This document shows, piece by piece, positions 1-12,085 of a DNA stretch of 64,000 bases; position 1 is the stretch's first letter; every line of letters begins with the position of its first letter. Under the pieces are notes generated by a model. It had not been told where the DNA came from. It ran no database searches and saw only the letters and a program-made list of their open reading frames with translations. Source of the DNA: Cordylochernes scorpioides. Lineage: Eukaryota > Arthropoda > Arachnida > Pseudoscorpiones > Chernetidae. The position numbers were made by a program, and so were the translations under genes. The DNA lies in NCBI GenBank assembly GCA_030710605.1, contig CP092880.1, positions 10,118,016 to 10,182,015 of the forward strand. Reading direction: 5' to 3'.

Positions 1-690
1 TATCTTGGTCCATAGAATTTGGTTCCTTTTATTCAAAATGTTTCTAATTAGAATTTTTGGATAATTTGATTTTTTGTCAATTGGGGTTTGAATTATTTAA
101 GATCGACATGTATATATATAGAACGGAAAAATGTTCTTGTTCTTAATATACTTCTAGGTTACGTAAAAGTCTGGTATTTATAGACCCTTCAATCCTGATA
201 AAAATGCAAATGTACAATATGGCCGTGGTGGTAGGGAATAGATAAGCGAAGAGAATCTGTATATTTATTTTCAAACGAAGAAAATAGGTGAAGTTGTTTC
301 TCCAACGTAGAGAGCGACTAGCATTCCATAAATGTGATTGAGGTGGTTGGGAATGGACCATTTTCCATATTTTCTTTCCATTTTTGTTAGCATTTTAAAT
401 ATTTACTTCCAGACCACATATTAGCCTCTAATTTTGTGCACTCGCTTAATAGAGCTATATATAACAATACAAAAGTACTAAATATCAGTCTTCTAAGGTG
501 ACCGTAGAGGTCAGGTATAGAATATAATTGTATGCTTCCTTTTAAAGGTGTAAAATAGATGCAGAGACGTTTCTGTGGCGCAATGAGTAGCTGCCTACTA
601 TTATATAACGAATGTTCAACCTTCCAAGCAGATTTTTTCTATTCATTGCGCGACTAAAGCAATCCATATTTTTCCACTTATGCTTGATAA
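1..690. other. AT-rich DNA, no gene seen
   Basis: Only short open frames occur here and none resembles a known domain. No LTR matching the gypsy remnant that follows is visible. Confidence 0.5.
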
Positions 691-756
691 CGAAATAATT
701 AGGCCATCAAAATATCAGTGGGAATGCCCTTACCACATAGTTTTAAAAAAGACGTA

Positions 757-2767
757 ACTTATAGAGCAAGTGGAAACTATCGCAGACTCAATGCCTGCAC
801 ACTGCCAGATCGGTATCCCATTTCGAGGATCGATGATTTCCACCATATTCTACGTGGCAAGTCCATTTTCTAAAAAAAAATAGATCTTTTTAAAGTCTAC
901 TATCAGATCCTGGTCTTGGAAGAGGACAAACCAAAAACAGCCATTATCACCCCATTTAGACTTTGCGAAATCAATGTGAAGATCTTTGGCCTTCGAAACG
1001 CTCCATTCACATTTCAATGTTTCATAAATTAAGTACCGTTTGAACTTAAATTTGTTTTACCCTATATCGATGATATTATGATTGCCTCAAGTTCCGAAAA
1101 ATAACATAGACAACACTTCGAACTATTACTCGAAAGATAGACACATATGGTCTACGAATTAATATGTCCAAATTTGTTTGGCGCGAAGGAAATCCACTTC
1201 CTGGGTTACAGAATAACTCCAAAAGGCTCTACGCTACTACCGGAAAAAGTGCAAGCAATACAAGAGTATAAACTGTCTGAAACCATTCATGACCTTAGAA
1301 CATTTCTAGGTATGATAAATGTTTACAGGCGTTATTTAGAAAATGCTGCAGAGAACCGAGCAATTTTGCACAAATATTTTAGAGGCGCCAAGAAAAACGA
1401 TAAAAGTCGAATGGACAGAAAAGACAAATACAATGTTCGCGAAATGCAAACAAGACCTCGCTAAAGCAAAGCAACTGAGCTACCCCAATCCAAAATTGCC
1501 TCTGTCACTGTAAACAGATGCTTCGAATCGGGCGATTGGAGCAGTAATTCAACAATACGAAAAAAACTGGTTGGAAGCCACTAGCGTTTTATTTTTAAAA
1601 AAAGCTTAATGACACGCAAAGAGCATATAGCACCTACAATAGGAAACTGCTAGGTATTTACCTGGCTATTAGACATTTCAATCATGTGCTTGAAGGAAGA
1701 GAGTTTGTTATATACACTGATCACAAGCCAATAACCTATGCGTTTCTACAAAAGAACGAAAAGGCTTCCCCAGACAACTCAGACAGCTGCAGTATATATG
1801 ACAATTCTCAACTAGCATTCAGCATATCAACGGTAAAGATAACGTTGTTGCATATCTGTGATAAATTATGAGGAGATAGCAGATAAACAAATACACGATA
1901 AAGAATTGTCAGCACTAAAACAGGAGAACCAGAGTCTAAGGTTCAGGCAATACACACTTCCTTCTGGGAAATTCGTCTGGTGCGACGTGTCAACAAGCAA
2001 CATTCGTCCATATATCCCCCAGCAGTACAGGATGAGAATGTTCAAACAAATCCACGGCATCGCACATCCTGGCATAAAATCAAGTGTCAAGCAAATAACC
2101 GAAAAATTCATATGGACCAATATAAAGAAAGATGTGCAAACCTGGGCACGTGCCTGTATCAACTGCCAACTAAACAAAGTATCAAGACATACAAAATTGG
2201 AACGAGGTACATTTCAACAACCATACGAACGGTTTAGTGTCATCCATATAGACTGAATAGGTCCACTGTCACCGTCAAATGACTACATTTATTGTCTTAC
2301 CTGTATCGATCGGTATACAGAATGGATGGAAGGTTTCCCAATTAAATATATAAAAGCTGAATCTCTCGCCAGGGCACTATACGAAAATTGGATAGTTCAT
2401 TTTGGAGTTCCAACAACAATCATTACTGACTGTGCTAGGCAGTTCGACTCTTCAACCTTCAAACACCTTGGAATTATCTTCGGTGCTAAGATTCAACATA
2501 CGACCCCTTATCACCCGCAGAGCAATGGAAATATAGAGAGGCTCCACAGAACACTCAAGGTCGCAATCCAGGCCCACAATTCAATAAGATGGACAGAAAC
2601 ATTACAGTACTTCTCGGGCTGCGAGCTGCAGTTAAAGAAAACACCAATTGTCCATCGCGGAAATGATTTATGGGAAGAACATGAAACTTCCAGGAGAATT
2701 TTTCGTAGAATAAAAAAATCTCAATCCTACCAGATAGTCTTATAGCGAAATTTCAGGAAAAAAATGC
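757..2767 (+). pseudogene. gypsy-1 pol remnant, 5' part (RT, RNase H, integrase)
   Basis: Decayed Ty3/gypsy polyprotein gene broken by several stops and frameshifts. In order: a reverse transcriptase core (about 757-1140) with the catalytic box YIDD near 1065; the RT connection with FLGYRITPKG and LRTFLGMINVYRRYL (1190-1345); RNase H with YTDHKPITYAF (about 1713); the integrase HHCC finger with HGIAH and CINC (2053-2165); and the integrase DDE core, with IHID at about 2245, IITD at about 2430 and the glutamate in NIERLHR near 2535. A TGA follows IHID directly. Gag and the 5' LTR are not seen. The integrase C-terminus is at 6523-6946, beyond a copia insertion. Not functional. Confidence 0.85.
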
Positions 2768-2772
2768 AAGAC
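2768..2772. repeat. Target-site duplication of the copia element (left)
   Basis: AAGAC directly flanks the copia element here and again at 6518-6522, as expected for a 5-bp LTR-element target duplication. Confidence 0.75.
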
Positions 2773-3028
2773 TCTTGTAGGGGTGTAGACAAGGTACTTG
2801 GTTACACTTAGGACAAGAGCCTTGCACTAAATAATTTATTAAAGCATAGGTTATATAAAGATTAAAAAGGGAAAGAGAGGAAACAAAGAGGTTACATCCT
2901 CCGTAGTAGGTAAACAAACAACAACGTCGTTAGGCTAAACTTTACTCTGTCAGTTGGAGGGGGGGGGGTGCCGACGTCATCCTTCCGGTCACGTGTTATA
3001 CTTGAGTAGCGGCGCTCGGTGTCCAACA
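2773..3028 (-). repeat. copia 3' LTR
   Basis: Matches 6264-6517 almost base for base; the clearest difference is the length of a G run near 2957. In element orientation it starts TGTTGGACACC. The final three bases (AGA) after CCTACA are shared by both LTRs, and the flanking AAGAC duplication supports including them. Confidence 0.88.
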
Positions 3029-4976
3029 TATCCCCTCCCGGAAAAACTTCAGCTGGACGTTTATTCCGATAGTCCATCAGCGCTCTACAGTACTTTTCAT
3101 GCTGGCTTCTAGCAAGAGGCTTGGTAAGGAAGTCAGCAGGGTTCTCAGCACTCGGAGTGTAGAAAAGTTCGATTGCTTCTTCTGAGATCTTTTCTCGAAC
3201 AAAATGGTACTTTACGGCAAAATGTCTAGTTTTCGATTTGTCGATGTAATTTTCCGCATGGGAAATTGCAGCTTGGTTGTCGCAGAATACCTTTGTTTCT
3301 CCACAAATCAAACTTGACATTTTCAGCTGTTCCATCAGATTCCGTACCCATGTGATGTCCTTCACAGCTGATGACAGTGCAATGTATTCCGATTCCATAG
3401 TACTCAAAGCGGTAACTGTTTGTTTGGTGCTTCTCCAAATTATTGGTGCTCCAGCTAAAATGATGAGATGTCCAGATACTCCTTTTCGGTCTACAATGTC
3501 TGAGGCCCAACTTGCATCCGAAAAGGCAATCAAAGGTTTGCCAGTGGATCTGTAAGTTATGCCAAAGTCCTTGGTGCTCTTCAGATAACGCAGCACGCGT
3601 TTCCCAGCTTCCCAGTGTTTTCTTGTGTAGTTATCACAGTATCTGGATAGGATCCCGACTGCGTAGGCGATGTCGGGCCTGGTTCTCTGAGAAAGGTATG
3701 ACAGTCCTCCGATCAGTTCACGGTATGGAAACCGCTCATTGGAATTTCCATTTTTCCTTACACTCAGGTCAAGATTGGTTTCCATTGGAGTCGAGACACC
3801 TTTTGCATCCTGTAGTCTGAAACGTTGAAGCAGTTCTTCTATGTAGTTACTTTGAGAAAGAGTCATACTTCCATCTTCTGACTTCTTGAAGGATACTCCA
3901 AGCATATGAGAAATTGGTCCTAGATACTTCACTTCAAAACTGGAATTTAAGAGTTCTCTGCATTTGTTTCTCGCTGCTTGATTCTCTGAAATGGCAAAGA
4001 TGTCATCCACATAGATTGAGAGAATGATCCTTCCTTCTTCAAGTTCAACTTCGTAGATGCTCGGATCAATTGGGTTACATTGAAATCCTATTTCGTGAAG
4101 TTGTTTGTTTAAGAATTTATTCCAGCATCTTCCGCTCAGTTTTAATCCATAGATTGATTTCTTAAGCTTGCAGAACAAGTTTTCTTCTCCTGGTTTCTTG
4201 AAGCATTCAGGTTGTTCCATGTAAATAGTCTCATTGAGTGTCCCATGAAGATAAGCACTCTTCACGTCGAATTGGTCAATGAACCAGTCCTTTTCTGTTG
4301 CTATCGCCGTTAATAGCCTTATAGTTTCAAAACTGGAAACAGGAGTATAGACTTCGTTGTAGTCAATTCCTCTACGTTGAGTGAAGCCTTTGGCGACTAG
4401 ACGTGCTTTGTATCTAGTGGTACCATCCACTGCATTGATTTTCTTATTTAGTACCCATCTACATTTTAAAGGTTTGATACCTTTCGGCAATTCCTGCAGT
4501 TGCCATACATCATGTCTTTCGAGCGATTCCCTTTCTTCTTCAATGGCTTCTATCCAATTAACTACCTCAGGGCTGTTCATGGCTTCTTCATAAGTGGGGT
4601 TATTGTCCTCTGCACTTGTGGCATTTATCTGTCCACCACTATTATCCTCTTCCGGAGATTCTGCCGTCTTTCCATGACTTCGGAGTGTCATAGGATGGCT
4701 TCTCAGGTTCTCTGGGAGAGTCTCAGATAGCTGATCTATTCCACCTGTAGTTCCAATCAGTTCTTCAGTTTCTCGGTCTACTGGTTGATCTACATTACTT
4801 TCTTCTTGAAAGGAGGCCTCTTTCGAGGAGAAATGGACAGATGGTAGAGTATCCCTATCTCTTTTGGGCTGATTATAGAGGATTTCTTCTTTGAATACAC
4901 AATTTCTAGATTCCACCACTTGGCGTTTTTCAGGAATCCAGATTCTCCAACCTCGTCCCTGTAGAGAATAACCCAC
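2892..4976 (-). pseudogene. copia pol C-terminal half: reverse transcriptase and RNase H
   Basis: Open frame of about 690 codons. It begins in the post-integrase linker (VGYSLQGRGWRIW), then runs into the copia RT, with YKARLVAKGF, the catalytic YVDD in SIYVDDIFAIS, and LGVSF. RNase H follows, with WRSTKQTVTALSTMESEYIA and the acidic residue in FCDNQAA. The frame passes through the polypurine tract and stops inside the 3' LTR. The listed start is not a native initiator; the segment would normally be part of one Gag-Pol. Upstream it meets the protease frame out of phase at about 4980, where the integrase should be. RT and RNase H themselves look intact. Confidence 0.88.
3029..3040 (-). promoter_or_regulatory. 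Polypurine tract of the copia element
   Basis: On the minus strand GGGAGGGGATA lies immediately upstream of the 3' LTR start TGTTGG. This is the position of the plus-strand primer in LTR elements. Confidence 0.7.
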
Positions 4977-4986
4977 GAGAATTCCT

Positions 4987-5635
4987 TTAGTGCTTCTCTA
5001 GTAGCTTCTCTGCTCTGATCATCAAGCTATGATCATTGTCGTAGATATGACATCCCTTCTTGTCGAAGATAACCTCATGACCATTTTCCACAATTTGTAG
5101 AACAGAGAGTACACCATGTCTGATCCCAGGTACGAACATTGCATTCTGAGCAACTATGCTTCTAAGTTGTCCAGAATTGTTGATCAGATCTACTTGAGCA
5201 TTACCTCTTCCTATGTTTGAATGTGATGTACCATCAATGGTGGTCACTTGTCCTACATTCTCGTCATTCAACGTGGAAAAATACCTTCTGTTCGGAGTCA
5301 TATGATGCGTGGCACCTGAGTCAATTACCCACGTATCCTCTTCTGATACAACTGCTGTATTATACATCACATTCAAGTTCTTTGCTTCGTGATGTTGATG
5401 TATCGCTCCCTTTTCCTGTTGTTTACCGTTATTCTTTTTCAGTTTGAAACAGTCCCGTGCAATATGCCCTGTTTTCCCACATCCGAAACATTTTCTAACA
5501 GTTTTAGAACCTTGATGTTCATGAGGGAATTGTTTCTTGTTAGAGTTCCTGACTGACAGTGCACCCATCCCTTCATTTGTTGTAGCATACCGGCGCTCTG
5601 CCTCAGCTAACAATTTATGTCTGATGTTGGCATGG
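4987..5635 (-). pseudogene. copia CCHC knuckle and aspartic protease
   Basis: Contains the nucleocapsid knuckle CFGCGKTGHIARDC (C-X2-C-X4-H-X4-C), then the protease active-site motif DSGATHHMT. The frame continues to about IRAEKLLEKH and stops. Copia proteins normally go on with the GAG-pre-integrase HHCC region and the integrase core, but here the sequence jumps within a few codons to the post-integrase linker in another frame. The join with upstream gag at about 5636 is also out of phase by one base. Confidence 0.85.
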
Positions 5636-6164
5636 TGAACTCTGACTCTGGTAAGTTACACATTGTTGATATAACATTATCCCAGTCCTCGGGCATTCCA
5701 CAAAGAATTAGCATGCTTAGATCACCGTCTTCAATTTTATCCCCTACACCTGTGAGTTCACTCACTATTAGATTTATGCTTCCCAAATAGGCATTCATGT
5801 TCGCATGTTGACAGAATTTCTGGGAGTACAACTTTCGACGCAGTTGGAGAATTCTGTGTTTGCTATCCCTGGGTGCATAAAGTCTTTGTAATTCATCCAA
5901 AACTTCTTTGGGGGAATTTAGATGTCTGATATGGTTCTGCTGTTCCTCACCAATAGAGAGAGATATCTTTGCTAAAGCCTTATTCTGCCTCGTATTAAAT
6001 TTGTTGATTAGACCAACATCCCCTCCCTCGGGTTTGACTTCGCCTGGGTCAACAATTGACCATAAGTCATTGTCCATCAGAATGAGCTTAATTTGGAAGC
6101 TCCATGAGGAATAGATTAATCCATTTAGCTTGGTAATTTTCGTTAAACTTTCGTTAGCTTCCAT
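5607..6164 (-). CDS. gag: copia gag (capsid-like region)
   Basis: About 185 codons starting MEANESLTKITKLNG, with the usual copia gag pattern LNGLIYSSWSFQIKLIL and later RILQLRRKLYSQKF. It encodes the particle-forming capsid part of a copia polyprotein. The ATG is about 100 bases inside the 5' LTR on the minus strand, a normal leader distance. The frame ends prematurely near 5607 through a one-base slip, after which the CCHC region continues in another frame. Confidence 0.8.
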   Translation of the reverse strand: MEANESLTKITKLNGLIYSSWSFQIKLILMDNDLWSIVDPGEVKPEGGDVGLINKFNTRQNKALAKISLSIGEEQQNHIRHLNSPKEVLDELQRLYAPRDSKHRILQLRRKLYSQKFCQHANMNAYLGSINLIVSELTGVGDKIEDGDLSMLILCGMPEDWDNVISTMCNLPESEFTMPTSDINC

Positions 6165-6263
6165 TATAAGATGGCGTCCACTGAAGGGGGGGGGAGAGAG
6201 AACAAAAAAAAATAGGCTTACCGTTCAATGCTTCAGGCAGCTCCAATCAGTCTCATAATCTTT

Positions 6264-6517
6264 TCTTGTAGGGGTGTAGACAAGATACTTGGCTACACTT
6301 AGGACAAGAGCCTTGCACTAATTAATTTATTAAAGCATAGGTTATATAAAGATTAAAAAGGGAAAGAGAGGAAACAAAGAGGTTACATCCTCCGTAGAAG
6401 GTAAACAAACAACAACGTTGTTAGGCTAAACTTTACACTGTCAGTTGGAGGGGGCGGTGCCGACGTCATCCTTCCGGTCACGTGTTATACTTGAGTAGCG
6501 GCGCTCGGTGTCCAACA
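6264..6517 (-). repeat. copia 5' LTR
   Basis: Partner of 2773-3028. It carries the promoter side of the element on the minus strand. The right target duplication AAGAC follows at 6518-6522. Confidence 0.88.
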
Positions 6518-6522
6518 AAGAC

Positions 6523-6946
6523 CTACAACCAAAGAAAAAAAAGTCACGGTTAAAAAACAAAATATTTATTCACAAATAAACACATGCTTCCACGTGTCTC
6601 CGTGAAAATAGAATAAAGAAAATTCTCGAACCTCCATATTGTGGACCTTTTCATGTAAAGAAAAGATAGGATAAATATTCCCTCTACAAATCAACAGGAA
6701 AGATGTCAACATATGAATCGACAGATTGAAGCCAGCATATCTGCTGTGTAAGGAGGACCCTGAAACAACAAGAGTCAACCTGGACCTGAAGCCAATGTCA
6801 TCACCCAACCAGGACCCAAGCCTAATTAGAACAAGAACTGGGAGACCAGTTAAAAAACCTGGAAGATTTCAGGATGAAATAAACTACAGACATATTCCGC
6901 TGCGACAAAACAACAAAACGTAACTTGGTTACTGGTGAGGGAGTAA
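6523..6946 (+). pseudogene. gypsy-1 pol remnant, 3' end
   Basis: Continuation of gypsy-1 beyond the copia insertion. Recognisable are the integrase C-terminal patch (PPYCGPFHV-like, about 6632-6655), SIDRLKPAYLL near 6720 and the terminal RTGRPVKKPGRFQDE (about 6835-6876). The end of pol is followed by a purine-rich GTGAGGGAGTAA, a likely polypurine tract, directly before an LTR-like start at 6947. Many stops are present. Confidence 0.8.
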
Positions 6947-7345
6947 TGTCGCAGCTGGAAATAACTGTTATTATAAATAATTATTATAATCTAAATTATG
7001 GCATATATATTAATTTTTATTTAATTAAATAAAACTCAATTATTCTATGAATTGTAAATAAAACCAGAATAAAAATGTTTTGAATAGGAGTGATATTTAA
7101 TATGTTCTAGTGATGCGCTCCAGGAGCCCAGGTTACCTCTATTTTCTCTCTCTCTCTATGTTCTAGTGCTGGGTAATTGGCGCTCTGCGCTACAAGAACC
7201 TGGGTTATAAATATCTCTCTATGTTATAGCTTGCTATAAATATTTGCATGGTGCAACATCTTCGTACACATTTATTTTTAGCAAATCTTTATTGTCTTAA
7301 TAAAGTCTGATACAGCCTTTTATTGTTTATTTTCGGAACGCCAAA
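6947..7345 (+). repeat. gypsy-1 3' LTR (end approximate)
   Basis: Starts TGTCGCAGC right after the polypurine tract. It has TATA-like TATAAATATCTCTC (about 7203), AATAAAG signals near 7300 and a block GCGCTCTGCGCTACAAG also present, inverted, in the gypsy-3 LTR at 51286-51782. No second copy of this LTR is in the window, so the right end is a guess. Confidence 0.6.
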
Positions 7346-7464
7346 AAGTGACAAAAACAAATCAAAAAGGGATGATGATAACCTGCGTCTTGCAGATTAA
7401 CATTTTCATAGAAACATATATATATACATATTTATTGCTAGCTATATATCACCATCTTCTCTCT

Positions 7465-10005
7465 TCAAACACGAAATCTCACAGGCGGTCTCCTCGCTCG
7501 AGGTGGGTTCCGCCTTAGGACAGGACCCTCCTCTTTCAAGGCCTCTGGGTCCAGCGAGCGAAAAGGCTCCAATGACTTTCCATCGTCTGTATCACTCTGA
7601 ACCTCTGAATCTTGATCCGACCGCTGGCTAGTTAGTCCTGGCGACAGCGACTCCATATAACCTCTGTCTCGTACAACCTCCGAGATTATGGCACTGGGAC
7701 CTGCTCCTCTTGAGTGCTCGGGTTGACGCTCTCCATCTCCACTCTCATCTTCCTCACCATTCCTCCACCTTTTTCTAATTTTATCCCTGTGATAGGCCTT
7801 TACCTGTCCGTGGATCAAAATGGTGTAGACTCTAGTTCCCTTCTTGCCCACAATTTTTCCTGGGATCCATTTATCACCACCTCTAAAGTTTTTTACACCA
7901 CACTAAATCATCTATCTGGAATTCTTCCAAATGGGGTGGCCGATCATACTTCATTTGCCTGGCTTGCTGGTCCCTAACTCTAGATGCCAAGCTGGGATGT
8001 ATCAACGATACTCTGGTTCGAAGCGCACGCCCAATAAAGAGCTCTGATGGAGTCTTTCCCGTTGTCACATGCGGGGTGCTTCGATATGCCAGAAGAACTT
8101 TTGATAAGGTGTCTTGAATGGTGTATCCCCAATTTTCCTTTTATTTTTATCCAGGGCAGTCTTAATTGTTCTAACCGCTCTTTCAGCCAAGCCATTACTT
8201 TGCGGGTGGTACGCCGGGATCAATGTTTGTTTAATTCCATTTCCTTCCAGAAAACCTTTCATTTCACTACCAGTAAACTGAGGTCCATTATCAGATACAA
8301 GTTCCTCCGGTAGACCATAGGAAGAAAAAAGTCGCCGTAGTTGCTCAATGGTTTTGCGTGTGGTGGTCTCTCTCATTGGGATGGCTTCGATCCACTTCGA
8401 ATGACTATCTACTACTATTAATAAATTAATGTTTTCCTTATTTGCAAAATCAATGTGGATTCTTTGCCAAGGTCTGGTTGACCATCTCCAGGGTTGCCAT
8501 TTTCCTTTATTTGGCCCATCCTGGGATTGCTGACAGCTTCTGCACTTATTTACCAAAAACTCGATTTGGGTATCTAGATTTGGCCACCAAAAATGTGATC
8601 TTGCTACAGCCTTCATTTTGTTCATACCGGAATGAGTCTCATGAAGACAGTTCAACAATTTTATTCTGAGAGATGGTGGAATGACAACTCTCATTCCCCA
8701 AACCAAACACTCCCCATCTACAGTTAGCTCAAGTTTCCTTTGAAAATAAGGTCTGAGGTGATCAGCCACCTTTTCAGGCCAGCCTTGCTGAGTATAAAAT
8801 TTGGCCAATGAGAGCACTTCGTCTTTTTCAGTTTCCGTGGCAATTTCCTCTGCTGTGATCGGCAATTCTTCCACATAGGATAAAGCATAGACATTATTTA
8901 ATCTTGGAATTTCTTCACAGCCCACCGGAAAACGTGACAGAAGATCTGCATTCCCATGGTCTTGAGTTCTTCGAAATTTAATATCGTAAGTATAAGCTGA
9001 CAAAATAAGCGCCCAACGCTGCAATCTTGAAGTAGATAAGGTGGGGATTCCTGATCTTGAGCCCAAAATGGTCACTAATGGCTTATGGTCTGTAATAAGA
9101 ATAAATTTTCTTCCATAAATAAATTGATGAAACTTGGTAACTCCATAAATAATGGCTAGAGCCTCCTTCTCAATCTGAGAATAATTTTGTTCTGCTTCCG
9201 ATAAAGTCCGTGAGGCAAACATAATCGGTCTCTCCTGGCCTTCTATAATATGTGACAACACAGCGCCCACTCCAATCTGCGATGCATCAGTGGCCAAACA
9301 CAATGGCAAAGTCGCATCATACGGGACTAGCACCCTCTCAGAGGTAATGCTATTCTTGCACTTGTCAAAGGCCTCTCCACATTCCTTTGTCCAAACCCAA
9401 GGACGTTTTTTGTGAAGAAGCTCATGAAGAGGCTTCAAAAGCTCTGGCAAATTGGGTATGAACTTCCCATAAAAGTTTACCAAACCAAGAAATGACCTTA
9501 ATTCAGAGATATTCGTAGGCGTTTTGGCCTTCTGTATTGCTTGTACCTTATGATCTAAAGGTCTGATGCCCTCTTCCGTGACAAGATGTCCTAAATATTC
9601 AATTTCTTTTTGCAAAAATAGGCATTTTTCTTTCTTTAGTTTGATATTATACTTCGCCAAGCGAGCAAATATAGTCTTCAACAACGCCAGATGTTCTTCA
9701 ATTGATGCTGTGGCTATAAGGACATCATCAATATAACAAATTACGCCTCCTATACCCGACAAAACCCTATCCATTACAGATTGAAAATAACTGGGCGCAT
9801 TTGCCAATCCAAATGGCATTCTCTTAAACCTGAAAAGCCCTTTATGAGTATTTATCGTTAGTAACGGTCGGGTGCCTGGGTCCACCTCTAATTGCAGATA
9901 AGCGTTCCTCAAGTCCAATTTAGAAAAGTATTTTCCCTTGGCCAATGTGGAGAATAAATCTTGCTGTGTGGGAAGGGGATAGGCCGCAGTGTCCAAATAT
10001 TTATG
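7465..10005 (-). pseudogene. gypsy-2 pol remnant (RT, RNase H, integrase)
   Basis: A second, less decayed Ty3/gypsy pol. The long open part (8065-9996) starts inside the RT at YLDTAAYPLP, with the RT box YIDD in VICYIDDVLIA and LGHLVTEEGIRPL. RNase H has LATDASQIGVGAVL and TDHKPL. The integrase finger is HETHSGMNKMK...KCRSCQ. The DDE core shows HIDF, VSDNGPQFTG and the glutamate in GLAERAVRTIK. After about 8068 the frame shifts; KTPSELFIGRALRTR and DLVWCKKL lie at 7883-8045 and a C-terminal tail at 7465-7851. It is 5'-truncated at about 10005, so gag, protease and the first RT motifs are missing. Unlike gypsy-1 it lies on the minus strand, so it is a separate insertion. Confidence 0.88.
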
Positions 10006-10019
10006 GCTGTAAAAAATTT

Positions 10020-11215
10020 ACATGAATTAAAAAAATAAAAACATTTTCTTTCAATCTCAATGGTGGTAAATGAATTCTGATTACTGGATCCCTGATAACA
10101 TTTACATAACCATATCCCATATTAGTAATTGGAAATTCTGATTGGCTCTGGATAGTATTTATTATCTAGCCATGAGTGTTTGCTTCAATATTTTTACGTG
10201 CATCTACCCAGGACTATAGACAGATCTCAATATTTATCGTAATTTGGAGGTGTTTATATGCTAATTACAATTTAAAAACATTTTTTAGTGAGGATTCCGC
10301 TGATTTTTTTTATTTTTTTTTTACGACGCAAATTCTGTTATTATTATTCATTTGTACAGAACAACTATATTTTGATTACTTGTGTTTTGAAGGGTTACAT
10401 GAGATATAATATTATTTTTTTATATAAACCTTTTTTTTTTTTCGAGGTGACCATATCATATGGAGACGCATATAACTGGGTTGTGTAACACGCTAGACTT
10501 TGCCATTGGAAACCCTTAGTTTAATCATAGTTTAATTCAAGATATTATACTTTACTCTGTCTATAAGAATACTTTTATTTAGTCTAGAGTGGCATATGCA
10601 ATCCAATTATAAACATGTCTCCTTTCTTTATAAGTTTTAAAGTGTGGTGAAGATTGTGTATTAGTATAACTGTAGAGCTAGCTAGTGAAAGTCCAGCTCG
10701 AGAGAACTCATTAATAATCCCATTATAAAATTCTAAAATTGATTTTTTTTATATATCCCACCATCAACTATGCTTTAAAGCCTCCCTATTTTTAGATTAG
10801 GCCTTGTAATCTAGACGAATTATAAAAAAGAGAGTATATACTTGATATAAAGTTGATTTGAACTTATTGTAGTCACTTACAAGTGACATCTTGATCTGGG
10901 AATAGTTTGTTCCTGATGTAACGCCTCCATTGGATTGTCATGCCATTGTTTTAAGTGACCCAGATGACTCCAATCTAGGCTCTCAGCCAATGTTTTAAGG
11001 GGGTAAAGTGGGTGAGGCAAGACCTGTAGGATTCACACATCCTACACCAGTCTCGGTTCTCAGGTATCTAGGAAATGGAGGACTGTGGGTTGAGCCAGCA
11101 GATCCATTCTTATTTTTTTTTATCTAAAAGTCAACTCTACCCAATCATGAACTAGGTTGATCTTGGTGATCGGCACTTAATAAAATTATTTTAGACTGGA
11201 GCTGGAAACTGGTAG
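10020..11215. other. AT-rich stretch without recognised feature
   Basis: Homopolymer T tracts at about 10303-10321 and 10431-10442. Only short T-rich open frames occur and they look spurious. No element ends were recognised. Confidence 0.4.
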
Positions 11216-11420
11216 AGGTTCAGCATGCACCACGCTGACGAGGACGGTAGTCTGAAACGCATATGTGGTTGTCTTTTTATTTATCAAGAAATGGGTTGGC
11301 CAAATATTATGGTCTCAATCTACGTTTAGTTGATTTTTATTCCGCTAGATGGAGCTTAGAGCCCTATAATGCTCATGTAAGTGGTCAAAATATGTCCATT
11401 TTATGTTTAATATCACTCCC
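11215..11420 (+). repeat. Repeat R, diverged copy with hammerhead
   Basis: Shares with other R copies the block around TTATCAAGAAATGGGTTGGC (11280), TTTAGTTGATTTTTATTCCG (11324) and CTAGATGG. The hammerhead-like part is at 11229-11269. This is the most diverged copy. Confidence 0.6.
11229..11269 (+). ncRNA. Hammerhead-like ribozyme motif in repeat R
   Basis: Core CTGACGA at 11235-11241. Helix II GGAC/GTCT closes around GGTA, followed by GAAA. The outer ACCAC pairs with GTGGT to form helix I. Helix III is very short and imperfect (C opposite A). Both catalytic boxes are intact although the surrounding repeat has diverged. Activity is not known. Confidence 0.55.
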
Positions 11421-11994
11421 TGATCACTTATATTTTCTTGCTTTTCACACACATGTTCGTGTATATTATATAATAATTTTTACTTAACGTATGAGCGCTA
11501 ATATAAAATCGCAAAACTACCTAACAAAAATTTATAATTTTAAGCAAATAAATTATGCTACGATAAAGTCAATAATTTTCTTTTTGACCATAATATCATC
11601 ATTAAAGTTTTGTTGACAAATTTCCTCTGAGAAAAATACACCTTTTAAAATTCGGTTAGCCAAGTTCGAAATTTTATACCCTTTTTTCTGAGATTTTTTT
11701 ACAATATCTTCACTAAATATATGATGATACTCTGGAATATTTTAATATTGCAACTTTTTTTCGGTATATGCTTGGCAAATAAAAAAGGGGAAGTGTCAGT
11801 CGAAGAAGAGAAATATGGTGTCAAATACGCTTCACGTTGTGAAGGTACGTAAAAGTTCAATGTATGGATGTTAAAATCGAGATTCCTTTTGAATCGTCAA
11901 CAGTATAGAAGCAGTGAACAAATAATAGGATTAAAAATACCGCTTTATGTATTTAAATAAACCGCCATAAGATTACTGTACATACGCCATATTT

Positions 11995-12085
11995 GTGGAA
12001 TAACATATACTATATATATGTTAATAACATATACTAATGTATATGTAAATAACATATACTATATATAATATATGGAATATAATCT
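11995..12085. repeat. AT-rich tandem repeat
   Basis: Three near-copies of AATAACATATACTATATAT in a row. Confidence 0.7.

Larger units (their letters stand above)
2773..6517 (-). mobile_element. Ty1/copia LTR retrotransposon, integrase-deleted
   Basis: A 3.7-kb element with near-identical LTRs of about 255 bp (2773-3028 and 6264-6517), a 5-bp target duplication AAGAC and a polypurine tract beside the 3' LTR. On the minus strand the order is gag, CCHC knuckle, protease, then directly RT and RNase H. The integrase is absent. It lies inside gypsy-1, so it is the younger element. Near-identity of the LTRs suggests a fairly recent insertion. It could only move with proteins supplied in trans. Confidence 0.9.

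Noticed and set aside
4381-4730. Plus-strand open frames opposite the copia pol gene
   Set aside because: Shadows of the clear minus-strand RT; no known domain.
9990-10015. Acceptor-like TTTTTTACAG directly before the gypsy-2 coding start (minus)
   Set aside because: Gypsy-2 is simply truncated there; no upstream exon could be found.
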